Shown: positions 23,035 through 26,240 of the stretch, piece by piece
How the letters are laid out: each line of letters opens with the position of its first letter
Numbering within the stretch: position 1 is the first letter of the stretch
Assembly (NCBI GenBank): GCA_036667875.1
Contig: JAVWTD010000014.1
Coordinates: 1 to 26,240 of the forward strand
Direction: 5' to 3'
Source: CAJGDV01 sp036667875
GTDB lineage: Bacteria; Bacillota_I; Bacilli_A; RF39; UBA660
Length of the DNA stretch: 26,240 bases
The notes under the pieces: generated by a model
Told to the model about the DNA's origin: nothing
The model's input: only the letters and a program-made list of their open reading frames with translations
The model's database searches: none
Position numbers and translations under genes: made by a program

Positions 23035-24417
23035 ATGAATAAATCTATCTGGACTAGAGGTCTAATTTATAGAAAGTGTCGAAAACTTAATAAAAATATT
23101 GAAACTGATTACTTAATTATAGGTGGAGGTATAGCAGGCATTTCAGTTTTAGAAAATCTAATGGATAAAGATGTAGTTTTAATTGACAAAGGTGTGTGTG
23201 GTTTTGGTGTCAGTTCAAAAACAACTGGGAAACTAACATCTTTGCAAGGTTCTATTATGAATAATTTATTATATTATCAAAGTGCTGTTGACGCTATAAA
23301 TATTGTTAGAAATAATGTCTCTAAATATAATATAGAGTGTGACCTTGAGGCAAGTCCATCATACTTATTTTCTTTTACAGACAATTTGTATAAGGAAATA
23401 AAATTCTATAAAGACAATAACATAGATGCATCACTTACAAATAATTTTATCTTTCCAAATGCTATAAAATTAGAAAATAACTTTGTATTTCATCCTTTAA
23501 AATATATTTGTGCTATAAAAAATATGTGTCTTCAAAAAGGGATAAAAATTTATGAAAACACAACAAGTCATAGTATTTCTAAAAAAGATGGTAAGTACAT
23601 AGTTGATACTGGTAAATATCATATTATTTCTAAAAATGTTATTGTTTGTTCACATTACCCAAGTTTTATTATTCCTGGGAATATTCCTTTTATTACTTCT
23701 TTAGAAAAATCATTTGTTTTATCGTGTCCTTCAAAAAATATAAATAATTTTAACGCTATTAGTATAGATGAACCTATTAGATCTATTAGATACTATAAAA
23801 ACAATCTTATCTTTGCAGGTCATTCTATTAGGCTTAGCAAGAATTTAAATATTAATAAAGATATAAATAACATGAAGGATGATTTAAAAAATCTATTTGG
23901 ATTGAATCCAAAATATATATGGTCAACTCATGATGTAATTACAAATGACCATTTGCCGTTGATTGGTAAAATTGATGATAATTTATATATAGCAACGGGC
24001 TTTAACAAATGGGGTATGACAAATGGAGTGATAAGCGGTAAAGTTATAAGTGATATTATAAATAATATTAGTAATCCATATATTGATTTATTTAATCCAA
24101 AAAGAAAAATAAAGTCTTATTCAAAACTTTTATATAATTGGTTAGATACTTCAAGAATATTTTTAAAAACTAAAATAATCAAAAATTATTCATTTTATAA
24201 ATCAGTGGTAATTAAAAATGGTTATGGTATTTATACTGATTCAAATAATATAAAGCATGTAGTAAAAAACAAATGTCCACACATGGGTTGTAGTCTTATT
24301 TTTAATAATTTTGATAAAACATGGGATTGTCCTTGTCATGGATCAAGATTCGATGTTGATGGATTAGTTATCGAAGGACCAAGTACCTATAATATAAGTG
24401 TACATAAAAAGAACTAA
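23035..24417 (+). CDS. FAD-dependent oxidoreductase with C-terminal Rieske domain
   Basis: The N-terminal DAO-type flavin domain starts DYLIIGGGIAGISVLENL with the dinucleotide-binding GxGxxG, followed by KGVCGFGVSSKTTGKLTSLQ and later THDVITNDHLPLIGKI and YIATGFNKWGMTNG, typical of the DadA/YhfW group. The C-terminal about 70 residues are a Rieske 2Fe-2S domain: CPHMGC...CPCHGSRFD, with all four Cys/His ligands. ATG at 23035 is preferred over 23023, because GGTGAT (23025-23030) is then a ribosome site at 5 nt; the protein is then 460 residues. YhfW-like proteins are of unknown substrate. It ends in a good terminator and stands alone. Confidence 0.9.
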   Translation: MNKSIWTRGLIYRKCRKLNKNIETDYLIIGGGIAGISVLENLMDKDVVLIDKGVCGFGVSSKTTGKLTSLQGSIMNNLLYYQSAVDAINIVRNNVSKYNIECDLEASPSYLFSFTDNLYKEIKFYKDNNIDASLTNNFIFPNAIKLENNFVFHPLKYICAIKNMCLQKGIKIYENTTSHSISKKDGKYIVDTGKYHIISKNVIVCSHYPSFIIPGNIPFITSLEKSFVLSCPSKNINNFNAISIDEPIRSIRYYKNNLIFAGHSIRLSKNLNINKDINNMKDDLKNLFGLNPKYIWSTHDVITNDHLPLIGKIDDNLYIATGFNKWGMTNGVISGKVISDIINNISNPYIDLFNPKRKIKSYSKLLYNWLDTSRIFLKTKIIKNYSFYKSVVIKNGYGIYTDSNNIKHVVKNKCPHMGCSLIFNNFDKTWDCPCHGSRFDVDGLVIEGPSTYNISVHKKN

Positions 24418-24429
24418 AAAGTTCTTTTT
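24406..24429 (+). terminator. Terminator of the Rieske oxidoreductase gene
   Basis: AAAAAGAAC-TAAAAA-GTTCTTTTT followed by CTTT; overlaps the end of the coding region and its TAA. Confidence 0.75.
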
Positions 24430-24506
24430 CTTTAGAAAATATTATATTTATATGATTAAAATTGTAATTGTAAGACAAATAAGATATTATAGTTATGGTG
24501 ATTTAA

Positions 24507-25283
24507 ATGAATGAGGAAGAATTAATAAAATATTATAATAAATTTAATGAAGATAAAAGACTAAATACGAAACATGGTCAACTTGAATTCATTACAGCCA
24601 TGAAATATATTGAGGAAGTTATTAAAAATATTAAAACTCCAAAAATATTAGATATTGGTGCAGGGACGGGAAAATACTCTTTAAGTCTTGCAAACATGGG
24701 TTATGACGTAACTGCAGTTGAATTAGTGAAACATAATTTAAGAGTTCTACAAAGTAAAAATAGTTCTGTTAAATCTTTTTTAGGTAATGCTTTAGATTTA
24801 TCCAGGTTTAATGATAAGAGTTTTAATATTACTTTATTATTTGGTCCAATGTACCATTTAATAAGTGAAGAAGATAAAGTTAAAGCTCTAGCTGAAGCTG
24901 CACGAGTTACAACAGATGATGGATACATAATAATCAGTTATTGTATGAATGAATATGCCCTACTAACGTATGGCTTCAAAGAGAATAATATAATTGATTG
25001 TTTGGATAATAATATGGTTGACAGTGACTTTCACATTGTATCAAAAGAAAAAGATTTATATAGTTTTGTAAGACTTGAAGATATTAATAAATTAAATGAA
25101 AAAGCAAACTTAAAAAGAGTTAAAATTATTAGTCAGGATGGACCTACTGAATACATGAAGTCTTTAGTTAATAATATGAGTGATGATGTTTACAAAGTTT
25201 TTTTAGAGTATCATTTAAAAACATGTGAAAGAGAAGAACTTTTAGGTGCAAGTAGACATTTATTAGATATCTTAAAGAAATAA
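24507..25283 (+). CDS. Class I SAM-dependent methyltransferase
   Basis: 258 residues. Motif I is ILDIGAGTGKYSLSLA (residues about 46-61), then VTAVELV (motif II acidic end), NALDLSRFNDKSFNITLLFG (motifs III-IV) and AAARVTTDDGYIIISY (post-IV). Full length and intact, unlike the decayed methyltransferase in the element. The ATG is 5 nt after GGTGAT. A small-molecule substrate is likely but not identifiable. It is preceded by the oxidoreductase terminator and followed by the cvfB promoter, so probably monocistronic. Confidence 0.88.
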   Translation: MNEEELIKYYNKFNEDKRLNTKHGQLEFITAMKYIEEVIKNIKTPKILDIGAGTGKYSLSLANMGYDVTAVELVKHNLRVLQSKNSSVKSFLGNALDLSRFNDKSFNITLLFGPMYHLISEEDKVKALAEAARVTTDDGYIIISYCMNEYALLTYGFKENNIIDCLDNNMVDSDFHIVSKEKDLYSFVRLEDINKLNEKANLKRVKIISQDGPTEYMKSLVNNMSDDVYKVFLEYHLKTCEREELLGASRHLLDILKK

Positions 25284-25333
25284 TTAAAGTTGATTAGTTA
25301 TATAATCTAAGACTACATATTTTATAAAATCAT

Positions 25334-25362
25334 TTGTAAAATAGTTCTTTTTAATATATAAT
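25334..25362 (+). promoter_or_regulatory. SigA promoter of cvfB
   Basis: TTGTAA and TATAAT separated by 17 bp, 26 bp before the ATG. Confidence 0.75.
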
Positions 25363-25388
25363 ATAGACATAGAAAAGAGAAATGAAAA

Positions 25389-26237
25389 ATGAAAATTGGA
25401 GAAATTAATACTTTAAAAGTAAAACATAAAACAGATATTGGATATACTTTGGTAAATGAGTTAGATGACGAAGTTTTTTTACCATTTAATCAAACAAATG
25501 AAGAATTTGAAAACGGAGCAGAAATTGATGTATTTATTCTATTAGATTCAAAAAGAAGATTAGTTGCTAGTTATAATAAACCAAATATAATGATTAATCA
25601 TCCTGGATTTGTAAAAGTAAATAATGTAAAAAAAGAATTAGGTGTTTTCATAGATAATAATAATCTAAAAGACCCATTAATTTCAAATGATGATCTACCT
25701 TATGATTATGATTTATGGCCAATGGTTGGGGACACTGTTCTTTGCAAGTTAAAAACAACTTCTACTAATCTTATTGCAAGACTAGTTACTCCGGAAGAAG
25801 CTAAAGAATTATTTAAATCTAATAATAAACTTAATAAGTTTGATAAAGTTAGTGCAATAGTTTTGAAAAATGGAGAAAAAGGTACTAACTTAATTACTAA
25901 AGAAGGACATAATATATTTGTATATTATAAGCACCGTAGAAGAAATTATCGAATCGGAGAAGAAGCTACAGTAACTATAACAAATGTATGTTTAGATGAT
26001 ACTTACAATGGCACTTTACTAGATAGAAAAGTTTCTTTAATGAAAGAAGATGCTGAGATTATACTAAATTATTTAAAGGAAAATGATGGTGTTATGAGTT
26101 TCACTACACTTTCAAGTGTTGAATCTATTGAAGATACTTTCAAAATGAGCAAGGCGGCTTTTAAAAGGGCTATTGGTAATTTATATAAAAATAGATTAAT
26201 AGAATTTAAAGATTCAAAAACTTATTTAACAAAATAA
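25389..26237 (+). CDS. cvfB: CvfB-family S1 RNA-binding protein
   Basis: 282 residues with the CvfB layout: tandem S1-like OB domains (start MKIGEINTLKVKHKTDIGYT; NELDDEVFLPFNQ; DLWPMVGDTVLCKL; GHNIFVYYKHRRRNYRIGEE) and a C-terminal winged helix (KENDGVMSFTTLSSVESIED then TFKMSKAAFKRAIGNLYKN). In Staphylococcus CvfB binds RNA and affects virulence gene expression; here the role is by family only. The stop TAA lies 3 bp from the window end. The ribosome site is weak (AAGAGAAATGA). Length is typical. Confidence 0.92.
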   Translation: MKIGEINTLKVKHKTDIGYTLVNELDDEVFLPFNQTNEEFENGAEIDVFILLDSKRRLVASYNKPNIMINHPGFVKVNNVKKELGVFIDNNNLKDPLISNDDLPYDYDLWPMVGDTVLCKLKTTSTNLIARLVTPEEAKELFKSNNKLNKFDKVSAIVLKNGEKGTNLITKEGHNIFVYYKHRRRNYRIGEEATVTITNVCLDDTYNGTLLDRKVSLMKEDAEIILNYLKENDGVMSFTTLSSVESIEDTFKMSKAAFKRAIGNLYKNRLIEFKDSKTYLTK

Positions 26238-26240
26238 AAA

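Noticed and set aside
1..26240. CRISPR arrays, tRNA/rRNA genes, insertion sequences
   Set aside because: No regularly spaced repeats, no cloverleaf or rRNA-like G+C-rich segments, and no transposase ORFs were seen by eye.

Overview
The window is very A+T-rich DNA (by eye about three-quarters A/T) with tightly packed genes, strong AGGAGG/GGTGAT-type ribosome sites, TGG as the tryptophan codon and TAA/TAG/TGA all used as stops. Ffh, a Ddl ligase, a MurF-type ligase and CvfB indicate a low-GC Bacillota (Bacilli or Clostridia-like) chromosome. A CotD-like coat gene and a cysteine-rich protein resembling clostridial spore-surface proteins suggest a spore former. The species cannot be named from this sequence.

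Layout. Positions 1-814 carry three small minus-strand genes of unknown function behind a good vegetative promoter. Positions about 1083-9612 are best read as one integrated element of about 8.5 kb (length uncertain because it contains a 100-N assembly gap). Its ends carry a 17-bp terminal inverted repeat (16/17 matches). It encodes a large serine recombinase with small neighbouring ORFs, a DpnII-type GATC restriction-modification system (DpnM-like and DpnA-like methylases, DpnB-like endonuclease and two extra small ORFs), a LysR regulator, a CYTH-HAD fusion protein and a decayed SAM methyltransferase. Positions 9903-21620 are minus-strand chromosomal genes: a DUF2207-like membrane protein, ffh, a three-gene wall operon (alpha/beta hydrolase, MurF-like, Ddl), NfeD-like, a secreted protein, and two fused ABC ATPase-permeases. 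Positions 21838-26237 are plus-strand genes: the Cys-rich spore-surface-like protein, a Rieske/FAD oxidoreductase, a SAM methyltransferase and CvfB.

Main observation. The element splits a small CotD-like spore-coat gene. The 5' half (40 codons, with ribosome site and a SigK-like promoter) lies at 9610-9729, and the 3' half (45 codons, with its terminator) at 945-1082, both on the minus strand. The halves share the codon CAA (TTG on the plus strand) at the two element ends, and joining them there gives an uninterrupted 85-residue protein. This is the arrangement of the skin element in sigK and SPbeta in spsM of Bacillus subtilis, where a serine recombinase excises the insert in the mother cell. 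A spore-coat gene split by a restriction-modification island would be a new variant. Excision would be harmless in the doomed mother cell, while the R-M system could penalise loss in growing cells. Splitting, repeats and reading frame are seen directly; developmental excision and R-M retention are inference.
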